64,000 nt of DNA from positions 6,339,299-6,403,298 of the forward strand of contig NZ_JAGKQQ010000001.1 of NCBI RefSeq assembly GCF_017939745.1, in the 5' to 3' direction. Each line of letters starts with the position of its first letter. Position 1 is the first letter of the stretch. Below the pieces are notes generated by a model. The model did not search any database and was not told where the DNA came from. It was given only the letters and a program-made list of their open reading frames with translations. Source of the DNA: Gemmata palustris. Lineage in GTDB: Bacteria > Planctomycetota > Planctomycetia > Gemmatales > Gemmataceae. The position numbers and the translations under genes were made by a program. Below are positions 53,397-62,576 of the stretch, in pieces.

Positions 53397-54077
53397 ATGC
53401 CGTCGTATGTGATTTTGTGGGAGAACAACACGATCGGTCACCGGGCCGTGAACGGTAAGACGTGGGCCGGCCACGTGGCCATCAACATCGGGGAGCGCTT
53501 CCAGATCCAAAACAAGCGCGGCGGGGAGAAGTGTTACGTCAGTTGGTGGCCGCAGTCCGCGCAGAAGTTCTCGGGCTTCGGCATCGCTCTCAAGACGCTC
53601 GTCCCGACGGCCCTCTCGGGCGAGGGGCTGTCCGAGCAGTTCTTCCTCCAGGACATCGTTAGCGAGAAGTATTTGCCGGATCACATCATCCGATTGGAGA
53701 CCAGCCCGGAGCAAGAGAACAAGATGCGGGCGTCGTGGAAGGAGATCTCGAACACGTTCTCCGAGAAGGGAACGAAGTATCACGCGCTGCGGCAGAACTG
53801 CTCGACGATCGCCTCCCGCGTCCTGCACGCCGCCGGGTACCACGCCCTCAAGTGGTCGGTGGACACCAAGTGGGCCTGGTCCCCGGCGGACATCCGAAAA
53901 CTCGTTCGCGGCCAGGGGCGCTTCATGAAGTGGACGGAGTTCCTGAGCGTGCTCGATAAGAGTGGCATCAAGGAATCCGACCTGCCGACCAACCAGGCCC
54001 GTTCCGGCCGGCTCTGTACGACCGGCGCGCCCTGTCGCTTTCAACAGGGCGAGGAGTTTTACTGGCGGAATCGCTGA
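53397..54077 (+). CDS. Permuted papain-like (NlpC/P60/LRAT-type) protein
   Basis: The 226-aa protein carries a GHVAINI motif (H26) and YVSWWP (residues 47-52) near the N terminus, then YHALRQNCSTIASRVL with C135. An N-terminal His strand followed later by an 'NCS' Cys helix is the order of circularly permuted NlpC/P60 hydrolases. There is no signal peptide. Family knowledge: relatives cleave amide or ester bonds in peptidoglycan or lipids, and some are toxins. Function is inferred only from the motif pair. Confidence 0.6.
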   Translation: MPSYVILWENNTIGHRAVNGKTWAGHVAINIGERFQIQNKRGGEKCYVSWWPQSAQKFSGFGIALKTLVPTALSGEGLSEQFFLQDIVSEKYLPDHIIRLETSPEQENKMRASWKEISNTFSEKGTKYHALRQNCSTIASRVLHAAGYHALKWSVDTKWAWSPADIRKLVRGQGRFMKWTEFLSVLDKSGIKESDLPTNQARSGRLCTTGAPCRFQQGEEFYWRNR

Positions 54078-54097
54078 TACTACTCGGGGCCGTACCG

Positions 54098-55345
54098 CTA
54101 CTTTTTCGGCCCGCTCAAGCCTTCCCACGCGAACCAGCCCTGCGCGGCCTTCAGGCGCACGCGGGCCTGGTGCCAGGCCGTCACTTCGGCGGCCACTTCT
54201 GCTCGCGCCTTCAGCCATTCCAACGTGACCTGCGGGACGAGGAACTCCGCGCCCGGCTGGTTCGCTTCGCGCTTCTTGATCGCGTCCGCGCGGGACACGG
54301 TCCACGTATCGAGCCGGTCGCGGGCCAACTGCACCCGGTGCGTTTGGGCGCTCAAACTCACGACCGCAGCGCGAGCTTCGTCCGCGACCATGCGCTCGCG
54401 GGTCTCGATCAGGCTCGCCAGTTGACTCTTCCGCACCGCGAGTTCCGCAAGTGCCTCGGCGCTGGGGCCGCGCGTGTGAAAGGCGAACCGCGCGAGTCCG
54501 CGCGCGGGCGGCGGTGAAGCGCCGAGCAACGGGTTCGTCTCGCGCAACCGCTGACGTGCGACGGGAAGGGTGTCGGGCGTGAGCCCCGTCTGAAGGGCAC
54601 GCAGCCCGCGAAGTTCCGGGCGGTCGGCCAGGGCTGCGTTCACGGCTTGTTCGACACCAACGGGGTCCGCGCTGATGCCGAGATCGGCACTCGGCCACAG
54701 GCGCTCGTGCGCGGGCGACAACCCGAGTCGGCGCTTCAGATCGATGTTGAGCAGCTCGCTCCCGGCTTCGGTTTGCTCCAGTTGCGTGAGCATCTGCGAT
54801 CGTTGCCGCTCAAGGTCCGCGGGATCGAGCGGGAACCGCACATTCGCAGCGCGAGCGCCCTTCGCCTTCGTGAGCATGTCGTCCACGATAGGAAACGACT
54901 CGCGGAGCAACTCGGACTGCGTCTCCGCACCTGCGAGTTGGAAGAAGCGTTCCAAGCCGTCCGCAGCCGCCCGGTTCCGCAACTCCAGCGCCGCGAAATA
55001 CCGCATCGATTGTTGGAGTTTGTCGGCCGCGGTCGCGCAACTCGCCGGTACGCGGCCCTCGTCATCGAGTGCGTTCGCGAGTGACGCATTCTGCGCCGCG
55101 AGAGCCTGACACACTGGTTCCGTCACCCGGCGATACGCCCCCTCGGTCGTCGCGCCCACCGGCTTGATGGGCGTTTTCGCGAGCCGCGTTAAATCGGGTT
55201 CGAGGTTCGTCGGCTGAGTGAGTGGGAGTTCGACGGCGACCGGGGCCGCGGTCGGAACCGGCTGTCGGACCGGCGCGGGCGCGCGAGCGTGGCACCCGGC
55301 CGCGAAGCCGAGCACGACCGCGCACATTCCCCACACGCTTCGCAT
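54098..55345 (-). CDS. TolC-like lipoprotein (efflux outer-membrane component)
   Basis: The 415-aa lipoprotein (MRSVWGMCAVVLGFAAGC) is mostly alpha-helical with coiled-coil potential. Regions such as ADKLQQSMRYFAALELRNRAAADGLERFFQLAGAE and the C-terminal ARAEVAAEVTAWHQARVRLKAAQGWF resemble the paired helices of TolC-family proteins. The beta-barrel segments are not obvious. It is divergent from tetR-hlyD-ABC genes, with a double operator between them, so it is probably part of the same regulated exporter. The assignment as outer-membrane factor is inference from context and helical pattern. Confidence 0.6.
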   Translation of the reverse strand: MRSVWGMCAVVLGFAAGCHARAPAPVRQPVPTAAPVAVELPLTQPTNLEPDLTRLAKTPIKPVGATTEGAYRRVTEPVCQALAAQNASLANALDDEGRVPASCATAADKLQQSMRYFAALELRNRAAADGLERFFQLAGAETQSELLRESFPIVDDMLTKAKGARAANVRFPLDPADLERQRSQMLTQLEQTEAGSELLNIDLKRRLGLSPAHERLWPSADLGISADPVGVEQAVNAALADRPELRGLRALQTGLTPDTLPVARQRLRETNPLLGASPPPARGLARFAFHTRGPSAEALAELAVRKSQLASLIETRERMVADEARAAVVSLSAQTHRVQLARDRLDTWTVSRADAIKKREANQPGAEFLVPQVTLEWLKARAEVAAEVTAWHQARVRLKAAQGWFAWEGLSGPKK

Positions 55346-55525
55346 ACCACCCCCGAAACGAACTCCACCTTCCAACTCAATCGGGCGAAGCGATCGTACC
55401 GTTTGAGCCGATTTCCCCGAAGGCGCCACTTACCTCATTGGTGAAACTCGCCGGCGGGAACGTGGGTAAGCTGGTGGACATTTACGCGAGAGGAGAAAAT
55501 TCGCCTCGAGGTGCTCTTGACGCAC

Positions 55526-55541
55526 TAGACCGATCGGTCTA
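55526..55541. promoter_or_regulatory. TetR operator 1
   Basis: TAGACCGATCGGTCTA is a perfect 16-bp palindrome 99 bases upstream of the tetR start, in the divergent region. Confidence 0.88.
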
Positions 55542-55558
55542 CGATCAAACCCATACGC

Positions 55559-55574
55559 TAGACCGAGCGGTCTA
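55559..55574. promoter_or_regulatory. TetR operator 2
   Basis: TAGACCGAGCGGTCTA is a second copy with one change at the centre, 33 bases (about three helical turns) from operator 1 centre to centre. Confidence 0.88.
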
Positions 55575-55639
55575 CAAAGACCTGTTCTTGACCGAAGTTC
55601 AGGCACTTATATTGTTTAGGGTGCGATTCGCATTTTCTG

Positions 55640-56365
55640 ATGGATGAACCGGCGCCAGCAGCGAATCCTTGTGAGGAGATACACAAGCGAGAGATTCCCG
55701 GCTTAAGTGATCCGGCGGTCGGCCTGTCGGAGATCGCGATTACCCGGCGCGAGCAGGTCCTCGACGCCGCGGAATCCATCATCGCGGGCCACGGCATTCA
55801 GGAACTCTCGCTCAAGAAGATCGAAGACCTCGCGGGCATGAGTCGCGGGCAATTGACGTATTACTTCCCGACGAAGGAATCGATCCTTCTGTCCGTATAC
55901 GACCGGATGCTGCGCCGGATGATCCGCGAGGCGAAGCTCGCCGACGGCCCAAAGCCGATGACCGGGCGCGCGTGGGAGTGCGTGCAATACGGGCTGAAAA
56001 AGCACCTCGAACCGACGTGGCCCCCGCCCGCGGGACGGGACCTTTTGAGCCTGTTGTTCACGTTCCTGGCACAGATGGGGCACCGCGAGGATTACCGAAA
56101 ACGGCTCTCGCAGTGGTACTCGGAATGGCGGTCGTTCATCGCGGCGGACGTTGCGGGGAGCATCCCGGAACCGCACTCGACCTCGCCCCGCGTGATCGCT
56201 TCCCTGATTCAAGCACTGTTCCACGGGTTGGACGTGCAGCTCATGATGGACCCGGACGCATTCGACCGCGACGAGATGTTCGCCACGGTCGTGAAGCTCC
56301 TAGTCCCGTTGTTCGGACAATCTGCCGGTGTACCCGACCCCGGCGCCGCCGGGAAGGAGAGCTGA
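55640..56365 (+). CDS. TetR-family transcriptional regulator
   Basis: The 241-aa protein has an N-terminal 35-residue extension. A TetR HTH follows (TRREQVLDAAESIIAGHGIQELSLKKIEDLAGMSRGQLTYYFPTKESIL, residues 35-83), then a helical ligand-binding domain. It is the first gene of tetR-hlyD-ABC-permease-permease. The two upstream palindromes suggest autorepression and control of the divergent lipoprotein gene. The effector is unknown. Confidence 0.93.
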   Translation: MDEPAPAANPCEEIHKREIPGLSDPAVGLSEIAITRREQVLDAAESIIAGHGIQELSLKKIEDLAGMSRGQLTYYFPTKESILLSVYDRMLRRMIREAKLADGPKPMTGRAWECVQYGLKKHLEPTWPPPAGRDLLSLLFTFLAQMGHREDYRKRLSQWYSEWRSFIAADVAGSIPEPHSTSPRVIASLIQALFHGLDVQLMMDPDAFDRDEMFATVVKLLVPLFGQSAGVPDPGAAGKES

Positions 56366-56367
56366 CG

Positions 56368-57690
56368 ATGGCGATTCCGAGCGAATCCCGGTTGGGCGCG
56401 TCCACAAACGGCGACCTCATCAACCGCGTGCAACAACTCCGGCTCGATGGCCAACTCGGTGCGGGCAAGGGCTCGGGCGGCGGCGGGGGTTCGTGGCTCC
56501 CGTGGGTGCTGTGCGGGCTCCTCGCCATCACCTGGGCCGGCGTCGGCGTGAGGTCGTACAAGAACACCGGTCAGAAAACGGACGATGCGCCGGGCGGCGC
56601 ACCGACCGGCACCCCCGCAGCGAGCACCGGCAACGCCCAGGCGCCGCAACCCAACGGCGTGCCGGCCGTTGCCGCGGGCGAGTTGGTGACACAACTCAAA
56701 GGGAACGTGATCCCCTCGCTCCAGGTCACCGTCAGCCCGCGCGACGTGGCGGCCGAGATCACCGAGATCTTCTTCGCCGAGGGCAAACGGGTGAAGAAGG
56801 GCGACAAGATCGCCACACTGCTCGACCACCAGTACGCGAACCGCCACAACACCGAAATCGCATCGGTGGCCGCGGCCGAAGCCCAAGTCACCCGCGCCCA
56901 GGCCGGCCAGACGTCGTCCGCCGCAAAGGTCGCGAAGGCGAAGTCCGCACTCGCCGCCGCCGAAGCCCGGGGCACGCGCTCGATCGCCATTCAGGAGCGC
57001 GCGACGAAGGACTTCGATCAGGCCCGCCAGCAGCGGTCGACCGGCTCGATCGCTCTTCTGGACTACCAGCGGTTCGATGCGGACAAGCAAGCGGCCGACG
57101 CGGACCGGATCGCGGCGAACGCGGACATTGAGGCCGCGAAGCGCGAGATCGAAGCGGCCGAGGCGGACGTGAAGACCGCCGCCGCGAACACGAAGGCCGC
57201 GGGCGCTGATCTGAACGCCGCGAAAGCGCGGTGCGCAGAGGCCCAGCGCCTCGTGGAGAACTGCACCGTCGCCGCGCCCATTGATGGCACCATCCTCACG
57301 AAGTCCGCCGACAAGGGCGCGCTCGTCAGCCCGATGTCGTTCAACGTCGCGGCCGGCATCTGCCTGATCGCGGACCTCTCGAAGCTCGAAGTGGAAATTG
57401 ATGTGCCCGAGCGCCAGATCATGCGCCTCAAATCGGGGCAGGCGTGCAAGCTCCAGGCCGACGCCGACCCGAGCCGCGAGTACCGCGGCGTGGTGGACCG
57501 CGTCATGCCGATCGCCGACGACACCAAGAACGTGGTCAAGGTCCGCATCCGCGTGTACTTGCCGAAGGCCGAGCAACAGGGCGAGTTCCTGAAGCCGAAA
57601 ATGAGCATCACCGCGACCGTGTACAACACCCCGTTCGCGTTCGACCGCGACAAAGATTTGCCGTGGGGCGACGAAGCAACAAAGAAGTGA
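56368..57690 (+). CDS. HlyD-family periplasmic adaptor protein
   Basis: The 440-aa protein has a single N-terminal membrane anchor after a Gly-rich stretch (WLPWVLCGLLAITWAGVGV, residues 43-62). A lipoyl half-motif (IPSLQVTVSPRDVAAEITEIFFAEGKRVKKGDKIATLLDHQYANR), a long Ala-rich alpha-hairpin (about residues 165-300) and the second lipoyl half (CTVAAPIDGTILTKSADKGALVSP) follow, then a beta-barrel. Typical of adaptors linking an ABC pump to an outer-membrane channel. It starts 2 bases after the tetR stop. Confidence 0.92.
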   Translation: MAIPSESRLGASTNGDLINRVQQLRLDGQLGAGKGSGGGGGSWLPWVLCGLLAITWAGVGVRSYKNTGQKTDDAPGGAPTGTPAASTGNAQAPQPNGVPAVAAGELVTQLKGNVIPSLQVTVSPRDVAAEITEIFFAEGKRVKKGDKIATLLDHQYANRHNTEIASVAAAEAQVTRAQAGQTSSAAKVAKAKSALAAAEARGTRSIAIQERATKDFDQARQQRSTGSIALLDYQRFDADKQAADADRIAANADIEAAKREIEAAEADVKTAAANTKAAGADLNAAKARCAEAQRLVENCTVAAPIDGTILTKSADKGALVSPMSFNVAAGICLIADLSKLEVEIDVPERQIMRLKSGQACKLQADADPSREYRGVVDRVMPIADDTKNVVKVRIRVYLPKAEQQGEFLKPKMSITATVYNTPFAFDRDKDLPWGDEATKK

Positions 57691-57713
57691 TTCCGCAAGC
57701 GGTAACAGAAAGC

Positions 57714-57797
57714 GAACCCCGCCCGCAAGGGCGGCGGGTGTTCTACTCGCCGCGCTGAACCCACTGCCCGAACCCACCGCTCTTGCAGGCGGGGTTC
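57714..57797. repeat. Palindromic repeat between hlyD and ABC gene
   Basis: Imperfect 26-bp arms (57714-57739 and 57772-57797; GAACCCCGCC.GCAAG.GCGG.GGGT). It lies inside the operon. It may act as a partial terminator or mRNA-stabilising structure, or belong to a dispersed repeat. Confidence 0.75.
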
Positions 57798-57826
57798 ACC
57801 GAGACTCAACCGAGGAACCAACGCCG

Positions 57827-58519
57827 ATGTCCCGTGCCATCGTTCAGGTTCGCGACCTGCACAAGTCGTTCACCCGCGGTACCGAAGCGATTCACGTGCT
57901 CCGCGACTTGACGCTCGACGTGGGCGAGGCCGAGTTCCTCGCCCTCATGGGGCCATCCGGGAGTGGCAAGACCACGCTGCTGAATCTCATCGCCGGGCTC
58001 GACCAGCCGACCGACGGGAGCATCACCGTCGGCGAGAACGTGATCTCGGAGATGTCCGAGAGCGAACTCGCGCGCTGGCGCACCCGGCACGTGGGGTTCG
58101 TGTTCCAGTTCTACTACCTGCTCCCGGTGCTCACGGCTTACGAGAACGTCGAACTACCGTTGTTGCTCCTGCCACTCACCAAGGAGCAGCGCCGGAAGCA
58201 GGTGGAAAACGCGCTCGGGCTGGTCGGGTTGACGAACCGCATGGACCACCGACCGGGGCAACTCTCCGGCGGCCAGCAGCAGCGCGTCGGCATCGCGCGG
58301 GCGATGGTCACCGACCCGACGCTCATCGTCGCCGACGAACCGACCGGTGATCTCGACACCAAGAGCGCGGACGAGATCCTCCATTTGATGGAGATCCTCC
58401 GCGCGCAGTTGGGCAAAACCATCATCATGGTGACCCACGACCCGAAGGCCGCGGCCCGCGCCCAGCGCACGCTCCACCTGGAGAAGGGTCAACTGGTACT
58501 GGATACGGCCGCCGTGTAG
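57827..58519 (+). CDS. ABC transporter ATP-binding protein (MacB/LolD/DevA type)
   Basis: The 230-aa protein has Walker A GPSGSGKTTLL, the Q-loop region FVFQFYYLLPVLTAYENV, signature LSGGQQQR, Walker B LIVADEPTGDLD and switch HDPKAAA. The length and motifs match LolD/MacB ATPases that power FtsX-type permeases for lipoprotein, toxin or antibiotic export by a mechanotransmission mechanism. Confidence 0.95.
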   Translation: MSRAIVQVRDLHKSFTRGTEAIHVLRDLTLDVGEAEFLALMGPSGSGKTTLLNLIAGLDQPTDGSITVGENVISEMSESELARWRTRHVGFVFQFYYLLPVLTAYENVELPLLLLPLTKEQRRKQVENALGLVGLTNRMDHRPGQLSGGQQQRVGIARAMVTDPTLIVADEPTGDLDTKSADEILHLMEILRAQLGKTIIMVTHDPKAAARAQRTLHLEKGQLVLDTAAV

Positions 58520-58587
58520 TCCCGGGCCGAGCGGGTGACGAGTTATTGGCCCGGTGCGTTCACTTGGAATTCGGACTCGAGGTTGCC

Positions 58588-60087
58588 ATGTACGGTATGC
58601 CCCAGGATATGATGGGTCCGGCCGGGTTCGACCCGTCGATCGTCATGCTCTCCGGTTACCTGTTGACGCTGCTCGCCGGGCTCATCACGCTGGCGCTGCT
58701 CATCGGGGCCGTTACCCTGCCGATATTCTTCGTCGTGTTGTTCGCGATCGAGCAGGGCGCGTGGGCGGTCGCGGGCGCGACCGGGGCGTTCGTTCCCAAA
58801 CTGGTGCTCATCATGTTCCGCGGGCTGCGGCGGAGCCCGCTGCGCACCTCGCTCACGTACCTCGCGCTGTTCGTCCTCACCACCGTGCTCGTGTTCCTGT
58901 ACACGATTCTCACGTTCATCAACACCGTGACGACCGAGAAGGAAGCCAACTTCAAGGCGATCCTCACGCACAAGACGGTGATCCCCAGCCAGATGCCGCC
59001 GAAGCACTACACGGAGTTCAAGCGGCTCGCGCTCGAGGAGCTGCCCAAGGAGTACGCGAAAGAGTACCCGGGGGAGCCGGCACTGGTGGTGCGCGACCAG
59101 GACGTCATCAGTTGGTCCTTCGTCGGCGGGACCACCGATCCCAAGAACATGCGCCCGGACAACGTGCTGTTCATGTTCTGCCTGGAGCCGGAAAAGATCC
59201 TGACCATGATGGACGGCCTGGACGACCTGACGGGGGACGAGAAGGCGCAGTTGGAGGCCGGGGTCAAGGCGATGCTGGCCAACGAACAGGCGATCATCGT
59301 GAGCAAGTCGCGGCTGAAGAAGCTGAACAAAGAGGTCGGCCAGGAGATCAAGTTGACCGGGCTGAACTTCCCGAAGATGGAGTTCAAGTTCGACATCATC
59401 GGCGTCATCCCGGACGGGAAGTACGAGGGCGTCGGGTTCATGAACAAGGCCTACCTGGAGAAGCTCCTCAAGGACAAGCCGGCGGACTACGTCATGCAGG
59501 ACAAGGCGGTGAACCTGATCTGGGTGAAACTGCCCAACCGGAAGGCGTTCGACGTGCTCAACCGGATGGTGGACCCGCCGGCCAACCCGCCGCCCGGCCA
59601 GGAGCGGCGGACGTCCCCGTTCAACAGCCCGGCGCTGAAGATGGAAACCGCGTCGAGCGGGATCGGGTCGTGGCTGGACGCCTACAAGGACATTTTCTTC
59701 GGCATGAAGTACATACTCACGCCCGCGATGGTGGCGATCATGTGCCTGGTGATCGCCAACGCGATCAGCATCGGGGTGCGCGAGCGCCGCACCGAGATGG
59801 CCGTTCTGAAGGTGCTGGGGTTCCAGCCCCGGCACGTGCTCGCCCTCGTTCTGGGTGAAGCGGTACTCGTGGGCCTGATGGCCGGCGGGATGGCCGCGTT
59901 CCTGTCCTGGTTCGGGATCGGGAACCTGAAGCTCCAGATCGCGTTCTTCGGGGCGTTCATCGTGCCGTGGGAGGCGCTGGTACTCGGGCCGCTGTTGGGC
60001 GTAGTCGTTTCCGTGCTGGGCAGCATCGGGCCGGCCCTGGGCGCCAAGAACGTGAAGGTGGCCGAAGTGTTCGCGCGAGTGGCTTGA
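58588..60087 (+). CDS. FtsX/MacB-type ABC permease 1
   Basis: The 499-aa protein has an N-terminal membrane segment (SGYLLTLLAGLITLALLIGAVTLPIFFVVLF) and a second one (LTYLALFVLTTVLVFLYTILTFINTV). A large periplasmic domain (about residues 120-370) follows. The C-terminal FtsX core helices start MKYILTPAMVAIMCLVIANAISIGVRERRTEMAVLKVLGFQPRHVLALVLGEAVLVG, where RERRTEMAVLKVLGF is the coupling-helix signature. The ATG at 58588 has GAGG upstream. Confidence 0.92.
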   Translation: MYGMPQDMMGPAGFDPSIVMLSGYLLTLLAGLITLALLIGAVTLPIFFVVLFAIEQGAWAVAGATGAFVPKLVLIMFRGLRRSPLRTSLTYLALFVLTTVLVFLYTILTFINTVTTEKEANFKAILTHKTVIPSQMPPKHYTEFKRLALEELPKEYAKEYPGEPALVVRDQDVISWSFVGGTTDPKNMRPDNVLFMFCLEPEKILTMMDGLDDLTGDEKAQLEAGVKAMLANEQAIIVSKSRLKKLNKEVGQEIKLTGLNFPKMEFKFDIIGVIPDGKYEGVGFMNKAYLEKLLKDKPADYVMQDKAVNLIWVKLPNRKAFDVLNRMVDPPANPPPGQERRTSPFNSPALKMETASSGIGSWLDAYKDIFFGMKYILTPAMVAIMCLVIANAISIGVRERRTEMAVLKVLGFQPRHVLALVLGEAVLVGLMAGGMAAFLSWFGIGNLKLQIAFFGAFIVPWEALVLGPLLGVVVSVLGSIGPALGAKNVKVAEVFARVA

Positions 60088-60126
60088 GTCGCCGCACCGA
60101 AAAATTGATCGCCAGGAACCGAACCG

Positions 60127-62562
60127 ATGCCCGGTACCGCAACGAAAGTCGAACTGCTCGCGCCCCCGAAGGACGGGCCGAACCCGGTTTACGCGCTCGC
60201 ACAGACGGTCGCGGGGCTGCTCGTCCCGCTCGTGCTGCTGCGCCCGTTCCGGTTCCTGCTGGTGCCCCGGCGCTCCGGCGGGAGCGAGTTGTTGCGCGCC
60301 GTGCTCCTGTTCGGGTTCGCCGGGTTCTGGCTCCTGGTGCTCACCGGGCAAGCGGCCACGTTCGCGTTTAAAGGGTTCCCGCCGTTCAAGGAGCCGCCGA
60401 AGTTCGACCCGCTCACGTTCGGGGCGGTGATCGGGGCACTGTTCCGGGCCGTACTCGGGGGGGCACAGGTCCTGTTGGCCCCCACGATTTTGTTCGATTG
60501 GCTGTTCTTCCGGTCGTTCTCGAATCTGAGAACCGCCCCGCCCGCGTTCGAGCGGGCCGTTAAGCTGCGGTTCCAGTTCGAGCGGGGCATTTACTCGCTC
60601 ATCGGCACGCTGTTCGTCGTGGGCTTTTCCCTGCTCCCGCTCGCCGCGCTGTTGGCCGCACTGCCGCTGGTCGCACCGAGCGAGGCGGTCCTCAGCGACA
60701 CCGTGCGCCCGGCCCGGTCGTGGTGGCGCCGGACCGCGCGGCGCGCGTTCGCCGCGGGCGCCGGGGTCGCGGTCCTCATCGCACTGTTCGCGTTCGCGGT
60801 CGAGGTCGTCACCCAGCTCCCGCTCCCGGCGGGGGGGCAACTGGGTGTGCTGGCGAAGAAAGTGCTCGGGACATCGACCATCGATCTGTTGCCGGAGCGC
60901 GCGATGGCCGGCGTGCAGCCCGACGATTCGTGGCTCAGCGCGCAAGAACTGCTCGATAAAAAGGCCGCGCTGGAGCGCGCACGCGACCGGGCGGCCCGGA
61001 GCCAGACCACGGCGCTCTGGACCCCGGAGGACGAGGCCGAGGTCGCGGCGGCCCAGCGCGACATCGACGAGCGGGCGCTGACGTCGGTTCACATGCAGGT
61101 GCGGCTCGACCCGAAACTGGCCCCCTGGCTCGCGCGCCCGATATGGGCCGTCCTCCCGCCCGCGCTGATCCAGCACTGGCCGTTCGTGTTCCTCTTCGTC
61201 TACGCCACCGACCTGTTCCTGTTGTTGCTCATCGGGCGCGTGCCACTGGCTTACAACTTCCGCTACTTGTGGGTGCGCAAGCGGGACACCGCGCTGACCG
61301 CGCTGGCGTTCACCGTGGTCGTCGCGCTCGTCGTCGTGCTGCTCGCGTTCGTCAACGGCATGTACAAGTTGAACGAGAGCACCGGCGTGCCGGGGAACGT
61401 GATGGTGCTGGCCGAGGGCTCGACGGACGAACTGTTCAGCAACCTGGAACGGGCCGCCGCGGACAACGTGGAACGGGTCGAGGTGACGGCCGCGAACGGG
61501 GCGAAGTACGCCATCGCGCGGGCGGTCCGCGGTCCCGACGGCGCGCTCGACCGGTTGCCGGTCGGCGCCCCACTCGAGGTGAAGGGCGCGGCCTACCTCG
61601 CGAGCCTCGAATCGTACATGGTGATGAACCAGGCGGTGCCGTCGAAACCGGGCGAGACGGCCCGGCGCCGGTTCCTCCAGGTGCGCGCGCTGCGCGACCC
61701 GCAGATCGCGGCGGCGGTTCACAACATGGAACTGGAGCCGGGCGGGAAGTGGTTCGCGGGCAACGGCGTCCACCAGGAATCCGGGGGGAAGTACCTGCCG
61801 TGCGTGCTCGGCGGCGGGGCGGCGGGTACCCTCGGCGCCGACATCGGCAAGCCGCGGTTGGGGCCGGGCGACACGTTCGAGTTGGCCGACCAGCAGTGGG
61901 TTGTCACCGGGGTGATGAAGTCCGAGGGGACGACGTTCGGGTCCGAGGTGTGGGTGAGCGACAACAACCTCGCGGTCCACGCGGCGGGCAAGAAGAACCG
62001 GTACACCACGCTCGTGCTACGCACGGCCGACGACAACGCGACCGCGGCCCGCGCCGTCTCCGACTACCTCAACCGCGGGTACACGCAGGCGAGCCTGAAG
62101 GCGTTCGCCGAAACGGACTATTACAACGAGTTAACGAAGACCAACGAGACGTTCTTGACGTGGATCGTGTTCCTGGCCGGGGTGATGGCGGTCGGCGGCA
62201 TCTTCGGCGTGATGAACACGATGTTCGCTTCGATCGCGGCCCGCATCAAGGAAGTCGGGGTGTTGCGCATCCTCGGGTTCAAGCGCTGGCAGATCCTCAT
62301 TTCGTTCATGATCGAGTCGCTGGCGATCGCGTTCGTCGGCGGCGCGGTGGGGTGCGCGCTCGGTTACTTCGCCAACGGCTTCGAGGCCGCGAGTACGCTC
62401 TCGGGCGGTCAGGGGGGCGGTAAGAGTGTCACCCTTAAGATGGTCGTGGACTACCAGATCCTCGCGGCCGGGATGCTGTTCACGCTCGTGATGGGTCGGC
62501 TCGGGGGGCTCGTCCCGGCGCTCTCCGCGATGCGGATGGAAATCCTCGATTCGCTCCGGTGA
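60127..62562 (+). CDS. FtsX/MacB-type ABC permease 2, long N-terminal membrane region
   Basis: The 811-aa protein has an extra N-terminal membrane region of about 400 residues. That region includes several helices (VAGLLVPLVLLRPF; VLLFGFAGFWLLVLTG; AVLGGAQVLLAPTILFDWLFF; LIGTLFVVGFSLLPLAALLAALPLV). A central soluble domain and the FtsX C terminus follow (FLAGVMAVGGIFGVMNTMFASIAARIKEVGVLRILGFKRWQILISF). It presumably pairs with permease 1 as a heterodimer. The N-terminal part has no recognised family. Confidence 0.88.
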   Translation: MPGTATKVELLAPPKDGPNPVYALAQTVAGLLVPLVLLRPFRFLLVPRRSGGSELLRAVLLFGFAGFWLLVLTGQAATFAFKGFPPFKEPPKFDPLTFGAVIGALFRAVLGGAQVLLAPTILFDWLFFRSFSNLRTAPPAFERAVKLRFQFERGIYSLIGTLFVVGFSLLPLAALLAALPLVAPSEAVLSDTVRPARSWWRRTARRAFAAGAGVAVLIALFAFAVEVVTQLPLPAGGQLGVLAKKVLGTSTIDLLPERAMAGVQPDDSWLSAQELLDKKAALERARDRAARSQTTALWTPEDEAEVAAAQRDIDERALTSVHMQVRLDPKLAPWLARPIWAVLPPALIQHWPFVFLFVYATDLFLLLLIGRVPLAYNFRYLWVRKRDTALTALAFTVVVALVVVLLAFVNGMYKLNESTGVPGNVMVLAEGSTDELFSNLERAAADNVERVEVTAANGAKYAIARAVRGPDGALDRLPVGAPLEVKGAAYLASLESYMVMNQAVPSKPGETARRRFLQVRALRDPQIAAAVHNMELEPGGKWFAGNGVHQESGGKYLPCVLGGGAAGTLGADIGKPRLGPGDTFELADQQWVVTGVMKSEGTTFGSEVWVSDNNLAVHAAGKKNRYTTLVLRTADDNATAARAVSDYLNRGYTQASLKAFAETDYYNELTKTNETFLTWIVFLAGVMAVGGIFGVMNTMFASIAARIKEVGVLRILGFKRWQILISFMIESLAIAFVGGAVGCALGYFANGFEAASTLSGGQGGGKSVTLKMVVDYQILAAGMLFTLVMGRLGGLVPALSAMRMEILDSLR

Positions 62563-62576
62563 TCCCACGTCAGACC

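Noticed and set aside
53461-53490. GGCCACGTGGCC palindrome as a third parS
   Set aside because: It shares only the CACGTG core, lacks the flanking GTT/AAC bases and lies inside a coding region.
58543-61980. A 1145-codon open frame on the minus strand opposite the two ABC permeases
   Set aside because: It is a shadow of GC-rich coding DNA: composition is dominated by Arg, His, Glu and Gln with no motif, and both permeases on the other strand have clear family signatures.
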